This document shows, in pieces, positions 42,729 through 50,372 of a DNA stretch of 64,000 nucleotides. Made by a program: the position numbers and the translations under genes. Below the pieces are notes generated by a model. It worked only from the letters and a program-made list of their open reading frames with translations. It was not told where the DNA came from and searched no databases. This stretch comes from Segatella copri DSM 18205. Lineage in GTDB: Bacteria > Bacteroidota > Bacteroidia > Bacteroidales > Bacteroidaceae. Position 1 is the first letter of the stretch; every line of letters begins with the position of its first letter. The stretch covers positions 1,452,501 through 1,516,500 of the forward strand of contig NZ_CP102288.1 of NCBI RefSeq assembly GCF_025151535.1, in the 5' to 3' direction.

Positions 42729-42892
42729 CTGAACTTTCGTATGTGGGGAAGTTAAGGGAAGTTAGAGGGAAGTTAAGGGACAAATGTCCTACGTTTTACG
42801 AAAGAAGACTATTGTCTCTTCACTTCCCGAACGACCGTAGGGAGTGATAACTTCTTTAACTTCTATCAATTCCCTCACTTGCGAAACTTGAA
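42729..42892 (+). mobile_element. class B terminal-repeat element (copy 3)
   Basis: A 164-bp non-coding element. The left end is CTGAACTTTCGTATGTGG and the right end CACTTGCGAAACTTGAA, with GGAAGTTAAGG-type repeats pairing to CTTCTTTAACTTC, and the core CCGAACGACCGTAGGGAG. It is flanked on both sides by the perfect 8-bp direct repeat TGAGATAA (42721-42728 and 42893-42900), the left one containing the upstream gene's stop codon. Confidence 0.87.
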
Positions 42893-42941
42893 TGAGATAA
42901 TTGAAATGTGAATGTGAATGTGAATTTTAAATGAAAATACA

Positions 42942-44231
42942 ATGAAGAGAATGATATTATCCCTCGCCGCCATGGCGATGCTGATGGCGCCCGACACAAT
43001 AAAGGCGCAAAACTTTGACGACTATTTCACAGACAAGACGCTGCGGATAGACTATACCTTTGCCGGCAACCAGAAGCAGCAGATGATAGCCGTAGACGAA
43101 CTCAACGTAATGCCACGCTGGTACGGCAAACGGCAGCGACTGGCCGAACTCCCGGTAGAGGGCAACGGACAGATAACCGTACGCGACCACCGCTCGGGCA
43201 AAATCATCTACCGCAACTCCTTCTCCACCCTCTTCCAGGAATGGCTCTCCTATCCAGAGGCAGAGAAGAACACGCAGAGCTTCGAGAACGTATTCCTCGT
43301 TCCGATGCCGAAAGATACCGTAGACATCACCCTCGACCTGCGCAACAACCGCCGCGAGATAACCACCACGCTCACCCACCAGGTAGCACCGAAAGACATT
43401 CTGATTCATCAGAAAGGCAACAAGCCTACACCATACGTCACCCTGCAGCAGGCTGCCGACACCACCCGATGCATCCACATCGCATACGTGGCTGAAGGCT
43501 ATACCGATGCAGAGATGCCTGTCTTCCTGAAAGATGCGCAGGAGGCTACAGAGGCCATCTTCGCCCACGAACCCTTCAAGAGCATGAGAGACCGCTTCAA
43601 CATCGTGGCCGTAAAATCGCCATCCAAGCAGAGCGGACCTAGCATCCCAGCCCAGGGCATCTGGCACGAGACCGCCCTCAGCTCTCATTTCGACACCTTC
43701 TACAGCGACCGCTACCTTACCACCCTGCATCTCAAAGACCTGCACAACTGGCTGGCAGGTACCCCTTACGAGCACATCATCGTGCTGGTAAATTCGGATA
43801 AGTATGGCGGTGGCGGCATCCTCAATTCATACAATCTCACCACCTGCCACCAGAAATGGTTCAAGCCGGTAGTGGTACATGAGTTTGGCCATTCCTTTGC
43901 CGGACTTGCCGATGAATACGCCTACGAGCAGGAGCAGATACCGATGTATCCTCACGATGTAGAGCCTTGGGAGAAGAACATCACTACCCTTGCCGATTTC
44001 CACGGAAAATGGGAGAACATGATAGACAAGAAGACCAAGATTCCTACTCCGCTCTCAAAGAAAGAGAAGGAGGCGGTGAGCAAGGTGGGTGTCTTCGAAG
44101 GTGCCGGATACAGCTTGAAGGGCGTTTACCGCGGTGTGCAGGACTGCCGTATGCGCATCAACGAAACGCCGGAATTCTGTGCTGTATGCAAGAAGGCGCT
44201 GCAGGACATCATCGACTTCTACACGAAATAA
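42942..44231 (+). CDS. secreted M64-family metallopeptidase
   Basis: A 429-residue protein with a signal peptide (residues 1-22, ending TIKAQ), an N-terminal beta domain (to about 155) and a peptidase M64 (IgA-peptidase-like) domain. The zinc site is VVVHEFGHSFAGLADEYAYE near residue 310: two His plus the glutamate of HEXXH and a third ligand in the GLADEY part. A Cys-rich end (DCRMRINETPEFCAVCKKA) is typical of Bacteroides members. The host target is unknown. The short gap before it contains a hexamer repeat (GTGAAT) and no obvious promoter. Confidence 0.9.
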   Translation: MKRMILSLAAMAMLMAPDTIKAQNFDDYFTDKTLRIDYTFAGNQKQQMIAVDELNVMPRWYGKRQRLAELPVEGNGQITVRDHRSGKIIYRNSFSTLFQEWLSYPEAEKNTQSFENVFLVPMPKDTVDITLDLRNNRREITTTLTHQVAPKDILIHQKGNKPTPYVTLQQAADTTRCIHIAYVAEGYTDAEMPVFLKDAQEATEAIFAHEPFKSMRDRFNIVAVKSPSKQSGPSIPAQGIWHETALSSHFDTFYSDRYLTTLHLKDLHNWLAGTPYEHIIVLVNSDKYGGGGILNSYNLTTCHQKWFKPVVVHEFGHSFAGLADEYAYEQEQIPMYPHDVEPWEKNITTLADFHGKWENMIDKKTKIPTPLSKKEKEAVSKVGVFEGAGYSLKGVYRGVQDCRMRINETPEFCAVCKKALQDIIDFYTK

Positions 44232-44255
44232 AGAAATCATAAAAACATTATATCT

Positions 44256-44738
44256 ATGAAAGAGCAAAACCTAAACATCAGATACATGGTGGTTCAGCTC
44301 TCAGAGTTGAGCCAGCAGGAGCAGGAGCTCGTAAACAGGGCGAAGGCTGCCACCAGCAATGCGTATGCTAACTACAGCCACTTCTATGTGGGAGCAGCCC
44401 TGCTCTTGGGCGACGGCAGAATAGTGATTGGAGCCAACCAGGAGAACGCCGCCTTCCCGTCGGGACTCTGTGCCGAGCGCAGCGCCATCTTCGGTGCCCA
44501 GAGCAACTATCCCGACCAGCCTATCCTGACGCTCGCCATAGCAGCGAGAAACGGGAATGGTTTCCTCAAGTCGCCTATCTCGCCATGCGGAGCCTGCCGC
44601 CAGGTGATACTGGAGATGGAAGACCGCTACCAGCGCCCCGTACGCATCCTGCTCTATGGCGAGAACGGCATCTACTGCTTCGACAGCATCAAAGACCTTC
44701 TCCCCTTCAGCTTCGTAGATTCGAACATGAAGGAATAA
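44256..44738 (+). CDS. cdd: cytidine deaminase
   Basis: A 160-residue zinc enzyme of pyrimidine salvage converting cytidine to uridine. GANQENAAFPSGLCAERSAIFGA (residues about 68-90) carries the zinc Cys and catalytic Glu, and ISPCGACRQVILEM (about 108-121) the other two Cys. Length is normal for the homotetramer type. The final codons and stop are duplicated in tandem immediately downstream (44741-44769). Confidence 0.94.
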   Translation: MKEQNLNIRYMVVQLSELSQQEQELVNRAKAATSNAYANYSHFYVGAALLLGDGRIVIGANQENAAFPSGLCAERSAIFGAQSNYPDQPILTLAIAARNGNGFLKSPISPCGACRQVILEMEDRYQRPVRILLYGENGIYCFDSIKDLLPFSFVDSNMKE

Positions 44739-44769
44739 GATTCGTAGATTCAAACATGAAGGAATAAGA
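44712..44769 (+). repeat. 29-bp tandem duplication at the cdd stop
   Basis: TTCGTAGATTCGAACATGAA-GGAATAAGA (44712-44740) is repeated with one change at 44741-44769, so the last codons FVDSNMKE and the stop occur twice in tandem. Confidence 0.95.
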
Positions 44770-44783
44770 AAGGTAAAGAACCA

Positions 44784-45019
44784 AAGTTCAAGAAGCAGCA
44801 CGCCCTGAAAGGGCAGAAGCTCCTAGCCCAGGGCAACGCCCTGGGTGTAATAGCAATCAGCAAGTCGCCCTGTAAGGGCAAAAGCTTTATTAATTCCGGT
44901 ATTTTAAAGCTTTTGCCCTTACAGGGCGACAGGTTTGCGTCCGTAATTACCCAGGGCGATGCCCTGGGCTAGGAGCTTCTGCCCTTTCAGGGCGTGTGGC
45001 GAAAAAATTCGAAAGTTCA
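44784..45019 (-). mobile_element. class A terminal-repeat element (copy 4, inverted)
   Basis: A 236-bp copy with the same nested palindromes as copies 2 and 5 but with the asymmetric connectors exchanged (AATAGCAATCAGCAAG on the left, ACAGGTTTGCGTCCGTAAT on the right), so it is in the opposite orientation. The right end is CGAAAGTTCA. The left end is shortened to AAAGTTCA. It lies between convergent genes. Confidence 0.83.
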
Positions 45020-45042
45020 GTCATTATTTCGTCTTATAATCA

Positions 45043-46485
45043 TTATTCCTCCCTATACTCAAAGCATCCTGCGGCAGGCTGCTCTTTCTTTCTCGGCAAA
45101 CCATCACGGTCGGTTGCAGGCAGGGTTTCGGCATCTGCCTTACCTATTGCTGCCGACTCCTTGCGCAGATGGAAATCATACTTCAGATTGTCGGTGTCGA
45201 AAAGGCGGAAATGCTTCTCGGCAAACACCGTCGTATCCTTGATGTCCTCATAAACCACATGGGTGAACTTCAGACTGTCGTCCGTCTCCAGCTTCTCCGT
45301 GCGCAACACACAATGGTCGAAGAGGAAATTGAAGGCATCCTCCTCTTTCGGAGCCTCCCAGACCACCTCATCATCATGATAGCCCGTTACGAGCGAATTT
45401 CTCACCTCGAAACGAGGCAGCGGAGAGGCAAAACCGATGGCAGACTCGCGGCGCCCGTCAAACGGATAGAACTGGGCTATGGTGCAGCCGTTTACCTCAA
45501 CATCGCCACCCTCAACATAGAGCGGATGGTTCAGACAGTTGGTTATCTGCGAGTTATAAATCTGCACCTTGGCAGAATCAATCCTCACACCGTAGCCCTG
45601 ACTGTTATGAATCGTAGCGTTCTCGATGAGCAGCTTCTGCTTCGTAGCATCGCCCGGTTCTACCATCACGGCATCGTAGGCACTATGAATATCAGCAAAC
45701 GAAATCCTGCAGTCATGAGCCGAAGACATCAGTCTGATTCCCTGCCATTGTCCCGGTGTGCGGTCATAAGGCAGATAATCGAACATGTGGTCAAGCCGGT
45801 CGCCCCGCATCACCACTTCCCTGTCCTTCTCGCCCTCAATCTTCAGCGACCCGAACACCTGCAAACCCGCATTCTCGTGGAAATAGAGTTGGGTGCCCGG
45901 AGCAATGGTCAGCGTAGCCGCCTCATCAACCCTGATGCCGCCATAAACCACTACCGGCAGCGTGCTCTCCAGCAGCTGGTCCTGCTTCACCTCAAGCGAA
46001 TTGAGTTTCATCGCATCCCATGAAAACGCCCTCAGGTTCACCTTCTGCTCCACGCCGCTTTCCAGCGCAAACACCAGGTTATCGCTCACCAGCTGCGGTT
46101 CTTCGCTGTTCTGCATCGCCGAAGTCAGTTCTACGAACACACGTATGCTGTCACCCTTCCTGATCTCCACATTCTGCGTCTGGAATCCCGCTTCGGTGCC
46201 CAGATAAGAGCCGTCAACATTCACCCGGTAGCCCTTCTGGTTACCATTTTCCAGACGCACCGACTGGCAGCGCAGAGCCTTGCCCATATGGTTGTAAACC
46301 CAGAAGCTTCGGGTAGGCGTAGGCACATTCGAGAAGGTGGTGTCCATCTTCAGCGTATCTACCGAAAACGAGAGCACATCTCCCCTCGACGTTGAGAAAC
46401 TCTCATCGTCGGCACAACTGGCAAGCAGGGCGCTCATCGCCATCCCTACACCCATTATATACAAAAATCCCTTTTTCCGTTTCAT
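45043..46485 (-). CDS. lipoprotein with right-handed beta-helix repeats
   Basis: A 480-residue outer-envelope protein. The signal peptide ends ALLASC with the lipobox Cys at residue 24. An N-terminal beta domain is followed by a parallel beta-helix of about residues 165-400 with hydrophobic repeats such as LRVFGSLKIEG, CRISFADIHSAYDAVMV and QIYNSQITNCLNHPLYVEGGDVEVNGC. Similar proteins in Bacteroides are annotated only as hypothetical or polymer-binding. The start codon lies in the loop of a hairpin with the preceding gene's terminator (46468-46510). Confidence 0.85.
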   Translation of the reverse strand: MKRKKGFLYIMGVGMAMSALLASCADDESFSTSRGDVLSFSVDTLKMDTTFSNVPTPTRSFWVYNHMGKALRCQSVRLENGNQKGYRVNVDGSYLGTEAGFQTQNVEIRKGDSIRVFVELTSAMQNSEEPQLVSDNLVFALESGVEQKVNLRAFSWDAMKLNSLEVKQDQLLESTLPVVVYGGIRVDEAATLTIAPGTQLYFHENAGLQVFGSLKIEGEKDREVVMRGDRLDHMFDYLPYDRTPGQWQGIRLMSSAHDCRISFADIHSAYDAVMVEPGDATKQKLLIENATIHNSQGYGVRIDSAKVQIYNSQITNCLNHPLYVEGGDVEVNGCTIAQFYPFDGRRESAIGFASPLPRFEVRNSLVTGYHDDEVVWEAPKEEDAFNFLFDHCVLRTEKLETDDSLKFTHVVYEDIKDTTVFAEKHFRLFDTDNLKYDFHLRKESAAIGKADAETLPATDRDGLPRKKEQPAAGCFEYREE

Positions 46486-46510
46486 ATCTATAAAAACGGA
46501 AAAAGGGAAA
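46468..46510 (-). terminator. hairpin overlapping a start codon (terminator/attenuator)
   Basis: A perfect 15-bp stem TCCCTTTTTCCGTTT / AAACGGAAAAAGGGA surrounds the ATG of the beta-helix lipoprotein gene (46485, minus strand). On that strand it is followed by TTTTTG. It would end transcripts coming from the lrgB-like gene and, if read through, fold over codons 1-6 of the lipoprotein gene. Confidence 0.75.
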
Positions 46511-46527
46511 TATTATTGTATCTGCCT

Positions 46528-47220
46528 CTACATAAACAGAGCAAAGATGGATGAGCCTACAACCGTCATCACACCGCAAACCACGATGCTCAGACTGCTC
46601 ATGGCTCCCTCTATGGTACCCATTTCCATCGCCTTTGCCGTACCCAGCGCATGGGCAGAACAGCCGATGGCAATACCTTTGGCAATAGGCTCTTTGATGG
46701 AGAGAAGCTTCAGGAACTTCTCGGCAAAGATGTTGCCCAGCACACCCGTTACGATGATGACAACCACCGAAACCGAAACATGACCGCCCAACTCCTCAGA
46801 AACACCGATACCGATGGCGGTAGTGATGCTCTTAGGCAGGAAGGTAACGTAGGACGCATGGTCGAAATGGAAGATGAGGGCGAGAATGAGCACGGAGCAG
46901 AGACTCGCCAGCACGCCCGAAACAATGCCGATCAGCACAGCCCGATAATTCTTCTTCAGAAGCTCAACCTGCTGATAAAGTGGCACAGCCAGACAGATGG
47001 TGGCTGGTGTGAGCAGATAGCTGATGCTGTTGGCGCCCGCCGAATAGGTCTTGTAATCTACGCCCGTCAGCAGGAGCGTGATGATGACGAGGATGATGGA
47101 GATGAGCAGCGGGTTCATCAGCGACCATCCCGTCTTCAGCTTCAGCAGCATGCCTATGCCGTAGGCAGCCAGACTGATGAGAACGCCGAAGAAGACAGAA
47201 TCCTGGAACAACTGGTTCAT
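46528..47220 (-). CDS. LrgB/CidB-family membrane protein
   Basis: A 230-residue inner-membrane protein with about six to seven spans and the LrgB motifs LLTPATICLAVPLYQQ near residue 65, FLPKSITTAIGIGVSEELGG near 128 and GCSAHALGTAKAMEMG near 188. The ATG at 47220 gives the standard start MNQLFQDSVFF; a longer frame reaches back into the next gene. It overlaps the lrgA-like gene by four bases (ATGA). The pair is thought to modulate murein hydrolase export or to carry metabolites such as glycolate or pyruvate in other bacteria. Confidence 0.92.
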   Translation of the reverse strand: MNQLFQDSVFFGVLISLAAYGIGMLLKLKTGWSLMNPLLISIILVIITLLLTGVDYKTYSAGANSISYLLTPATICLAVPLYQQVELLKKNYRAVLIGIVSGVLASLCSVLILALIFHFDHASYVTFLPKSITTAIGIGVSEELGGHVSVSVVVIIVTGVLGNIFAEKFLKLLSIKEPIAKGIAIGCSAHALGTAKAMEMGTIEGAMSSLSIVVCGVMTVVGSSIFALFM

Positions 47221-47576
47221 TTCTTCGCCTCCTTTCCTTTTCTGATTACCAACTGCGTAATCCAGCCCGAAGCACCCATCACGACGAAGGTGCTGACCAC
47301 CGTAACTACGATATACTGGAACCATGCATTACCGATATCCTGCCAGGAATCAATCAGTCCTACAGCAGCCGGAATAAACATCACGGGCATGATGGCAATG
47401 AGGAAACTGCTGGTTTCGCGGATATGCTTCACCTTGATCAGTTTTGTTTCCAGCGCAAGGAAGAGCAGAATGATGCCATAGATGCTTGCCGGAATAGGCA
47501 ATGGCAGCAAAAAATGGAGCAATTCCCCCGCAAAGGAGAACGCTATGATTATCAAAAATTGAATTAAAAACTTCAT
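47217..47576 (-). CDS. LrgA/CidA-family holin-like protein
   Basis: A 119-residue membrane protein with four hydrophobic spans, starting MKFLIQFLIIIAFSFAGELLHF and containing LPLPIPASIYGIILLFLALETKLIKVKHI. This is the typical LrgA/CidA form. It ends in the four-base overlap with the lrgB-like gene and precedes it in the operon. Confidence 0.93.
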   Translation of the reverse strand: MKFLIQFLIIIAFSFAGELLHFLLPLPIPASIYGIILLFLALETKLIKVKHIRETSSFLIAIMPVMFIPAAVGLIDSWQDIGNAWFQYIVVTVVSTFVVMGASGWITQLVIRKGKEAKK

Positions 47577-47593
47577 GTTGAATTACTTTGAAT

Positions 47594-48160
47594 TTATATC
47601 AAGCTAACGTACTGCTCAATGAGACTTGCCGTCTCTTCTACGCCCAGTCGCACAGTATCCAGACAGATGTCGTAATCATCGGCATTTCCCCAGGTAAGGC
47701 CTGTATAATACTTATGATAAGCCACTCTGCAATCCTCGGTGTGCTCTACAAACTCCTCAGCCTCATCATACGAAAAGCCCTTCTCCTCCTGAATTTCCTT
47801 GATGCGAGCCTCCAGATTGCCGCTCAGGAAAACAGAAATCAGATCTTTGCGCTCGCGGAAGATATAGTTTCCGCAACGGCCGATGATGATACAGTCTTCA
47901 TCGCTTATCATTTCGGCAAGTGTATGGAGCGGTTTTTCTGTCAGCGCCCTCTGCGTTTCGCCAAGCGACGACATCGAGAAGAGCAGTTCATCTACCGGCC
48001 GCTCATCGAAGAAAGCCTCCATCTCGTCGAGCACTCCTCTCTGTTCAGCCATTTCCATCAAATTCTTACGGGTATAAAAAGGAATACCATACTTTTCGGC
48101 GAGCAGCTTGCCCACGCGAACAGCGCCACATCCACACTGGCGCGCTATCGTAATAATCAT
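47594..48160 (-). CDS. cytidylate kinase-like protein
   Basis: A 188-residue P-loop kinase of the Cytidylate_kin2 family: MIITIARQCGCGAVRVGKLLAE replaces the usual GxGKS loop, with LFSMSSLGETQRAL, then IIIGRCGNYIFRERKDLISVFL near 92 and the DICLDT end. Bona fide Cmk proteins differ, and the natural substrate is uncertain. It lies 17 bp upstream of the lrgA-like gene and probably shares a transcript, and is separated from the tRNA genes by a terminator. Confidence 0.85.
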   Translation of the reverse strand: MIITIARQCGCGAVRVGKLLAEKYGIPFYTRKNLMEMAEQRGVLDEMEAFFDERPVDELLFSMSSLGETQRALTEKPLHTLAEMISDEDCIIIGRCGNYIFRERKDLISVFLSGNLEARIKEIQEEKGFSYDEAEEFVEHTEDCRVAYHKYYTGLTWGNADDYDICLDTVRLGVEETASLIEQYVSLI

Positions 48161-48198
48161 GATTCTATAAAATTTAAATTTTTTATATATATAGCAAA

Positions 48199-48232
48199 AA
48201 AGCTAAGAAGATTTGACTCTTCTTAGCTTTCT
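48199..48232 (-). terminator. terminator after the tRNA-Pro pair
   Basis: A stem of 11-12 bp AAAGCTAAGAAG / CTTCTTAGCTTT around a short loop, with T residues at the minus-strand end (TTTTTTGC). It lies directly downstream of the tRNA genes. Confidence 0.88.
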
Positions 48233-48236
48233 TGTG

Positions 48237-48310
48237 TCGGGGCGACAGGATTCGAACCTGCGACCACCTGTTCCCAAAACAGGCGCGCTACCGGACTGCG
48301 CTACACCCCG
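48237..48310 (-). tRNA. tRNA-Pro(TGG), downstream copy
   Basis: A 74-nt cloverleaf. The acceptor stem is CGGGGTG / CGCCCCG with discriminator A. The anticodon loop in CCTGTTTTGGGAACAGG gives TGG, and the T loop is TTCGAAT. CCA is not encoded. It is identical to the upstream copy at 48350-48423. Confidence 0.97.
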
Positions 48311-48349
48311 CTTGTGCTTTGCTAAAGGTTTAAGTGAGAGAAAAAAGAG

Positions 48350-48423
48350 TCGGGGCGACAGGATTCGAACCTGCGACCACCTGTTCCCAAAACAGGCGCG
48401 CTACCGGACTGCGCTACACCCCG
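48350..48423 (-). tRNA. tRNA-Pro(TGG), upstream copy
   Basis: A second identical tRNA-Pro gene, separated by 39 bp. Both are read from the promoter at 48486-48517. Confidence 0.97.
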
Positions 48424-48485
48424 CTTACTCATCTCTACGATACCTATTAAGCATTGCTTTAAGCATCATTTCTGAATTGCGAGTG

Positions 48486-48517
48486 CAAAGGTACTACATT
48501 TTTTCGATTCCACCAAA
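48486..48517 (-). promoter_or_regulatory. promoter of the tRNA-Pro pair
   Basis: On the minus strand TTTG (48514-48517), 20 bp, TACCTTTG (48486-48493), followed by CACTCGC. The segment TAGTACCTTTGCACTCGC differs from the rrn promoter by one base. Confidence 0.87.
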
Positions 48518-48633
48518 TTTTTACCTAACTTTTTTCAAAAAAATATGCATTTAAATGCAAAATCCTTGAAAACCGGGTACAAAATAAGGGCAACCCCTAT
48601 CCGGAATTGCCCTTATACCTTATTATATATATA

Positions 48634-48878
48634 GAACTTTCGCAAGTTTTGCACCACACGCCCTGAAAGGGCAGAAGCTCCTAGCCCAGGGCATCGCCCT
48701 GGGTTATTACGGGCGCTAGCCTATCGCCCTGTAAGGGCAAAAGCTTTAAAACTCCAGGCAAAACATAAAGCTTTTGCCCTTACAGGGCGCCTTGCTGATT
48801 GCCATTATACCCAGGGCGATGCCCTGGGCTAGGAGCTTTTGGGCCTTCAGCCCGTACTTGAACCACATGCAAAAGTTC
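48634..48878 (+). mobile_element. class A terminal-repeat element (copy 5)
   Basis: A 245-bp copy with the left end GAACTTTCGCAAGTTTTG and the right end CCACATGCAAAAGTTC. It has the same three nested palindromes as copy 2 and is in the same orientation. The right arm is about 30 bp shorter, lacking one of the outer palindromes. TATATATA flanks both ends. It lies between the tRNA promoter region and the serine palmitoyltransferase gene. The rest of the interval 48518-48985 contains no gene. Confidence 0.86.
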
Positions 48879-48985
48879 TGTTATATATAGTAGCGGCAAA
48901 GAACCGCAACCATACTTGCTGAACTGTTAAATCAGAAACCGGCTGCCCGAATCCGTAAAAACCGAGAAGACCGGCAAATCTGATT

Positions 48986-50176
48986 TTACTTGATGATTCC
49001 CTCTTCTACGAAAATCTTCTTCAAGATCTGGACAGCCTGCTCAACCTGCTCTCTTGTATGAGTAGCCATGAGTGCGAAACGTACCAATGTATCCTGAGGA
49101 GCACAAGCTGGAGGAATAACAGGGTTGATGAACACACCTGCATCGTAAGCCATCTTGGTAACAACGAATGTCTTCTCAGCATCGCGTACGTAGAGAGGAA
49201 TGATAGGACTCTCTGTCTCGCCAATCTCGAAACCTTCCTCGCGGAAACGCTTCAAGGCATAGTTGGTTACATCCCAGAGATTCTCGAAACGCTCTGGCTC
49301 ATTCTGAATGATGTGGAGTGCCTCGAGAGCTGCTGCTGTGGCAGCTGGAGTGTTAGAGGCGCTGAAGATGTAAGTACGGCAGTTGTGACGGAGGAAGTTG
49401 ATGGTATCCTTGTCTGATGCGATGAAACCGCCGATAGAAGCCAGACTCTTAGAGAATGTACCCATGATGAGGTCTACCTCATCGGTCAGACCGAAGTGGT
49501 CGCATACACCACGACCCTGCTTGCCGAATACGCCAAGACCATGAGCCTCGTCTACCATGATAGAGCAGTTGTACTTATGCTTGAGCTTAACGATTTCAGG
49601 CAAGTTAGCCAGGTCGCCCTCCATAGAGAACACACCGTCAACAACGATGAGCTTGATAGCCTCCTCAGGGAGTTTAGAGAGCACGCGCTCCAAATCTTCC
49701 ATATCGTTGTGCTTGTAGTGAAGCTGGGTAGCGAATGAGAGGCGGCGGCCATCTACGATACTTGCGTGGTCGCGGTCATCGCAGATAATATAGTCGTTAC
49801 GACCTACTACGCAAGCCAAAACACCCTGGTTTACAGAGAATCCTGTAGAGAAACACAAAGTTTCATCCTTGCCCATAAACTCAGCAAGCTCCTTTTCGAG
49901 CTGCACGTGCAAATCGAGCGTACCATTGAGGAAACGGCTTCCTGCACAACCAGAACCATACTTGTCGAGCGCAGCCTTTGCTGCATCAATAACACGCTGG
50001 TCGTTAGTCAAACCCTGATAAGCATTAGAACCGAACATCAGGATTTTATGACCATCGATGTCGGTTACTTCTGTCATCTGCTTACTTGTGATCTCGCGGA
50101 AATATGGATACACACCGGCAGCCATATACTTCTGAGGTTCACGATAATTCTTGTATCTTTCTTGTAATTGTCCCAT
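48986..50176 (-). CDS. spt: serine palmitoyltransferase
   Basis: A 396-residue PLP enzyme of the alpha-oxoamine synthase family. It joins serine and palmitoyl-CoA (or a related acyl thioester) in the first step of sphingolipid synthesis. KYGSGCAGSRFLNGTLDLHVQLEKELAEF near residue 70, the Asp and His of CDDRDHASIVDG (about 133) and VDEAHGLGVFG (about 209), and the PLP lysine in MGTFSKSLASIGGF near 244 are clear. It closely resembles the sphingolipid enzyme of Bacteroides. It faces the lipid kinase gene across a shared control region. Confidence 0.9.
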   Translation of the reverse strand: MGQLQERYKNYREPQKYMAAGVYPYFREITSKQMTEVTDIDGHKILMFGSNAYQGLTNDQRVIDAAKAALDKYGSGCAGSRFLNGTLDLHVQLEKELAEFMGKDETLCFSTGFSVNQGVLACVVGRNDYIICDDRDHASIVDGRRLSFATQLHYKHNDMEDLERVLSKLPEEAIKLIVVDGVFSMEGDLANLPEIVKLKHKYNCSIMVDEAHGLGVFGKQGRGVCDHFGLTDEVDLIMGTFSKSLASIGGFIASDKDTINFLRHNCRTYIFSASNTPAATAAALEALHIIQNEPERFENLWDVTNYALKRFREEGFEIGETESPIIPLYVRDAEKTFVVTKMAYDAGVFINPVIPPACAPQDTLVRFALMATHTREQVEQAVQILKKIFVEEGIIK

Positions 50177-50231
50177 TATTAAAGAGGTGTACTTTATTTT
50201 CTTTTTTTATACTTTTCTAACTTTCAGGGTG

Positions 50232-50239
50232 CAAAGATA
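50232..50239 (-). promoter_or_regulatory. candidate -7 element of the serine palmitoyltransferase gene
   Basis: TATCTTTG on the minus strand, 56 bp before the start at 50176. The -33 region is unclear. Confidence 0.5.
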
Positions 50240-50309
50240 CAAAAAAGAACTCAATAAACGGCTTTTTTTATAAGAAAGTTTACTTTTATAGTTTTTTTAA
50301 TCGATATTT

Positions 50310-50340
50310 CTTGTTATTTTGGGTATTTTTATTACTTTTG
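50310..50340 (+). promoter_or_regulatory. promoter of the lipid kinase gene
   Basis: CTTG (50310-50313), 19 bp, TACTTTTG (50333-50340), 32 bp before the ATG. Confidence 0.75.
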
Positions 50341-50372
50341 CAGCCTAAATTTTACAAACTCTTGACTATATA

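Noticed and set aside
48213..48554. 113-codon frame over the tRNA-Pro genes
   Set aside because: It is the well-known artefact of translating tRNA complement (DSNLRPPVPKTGALP).
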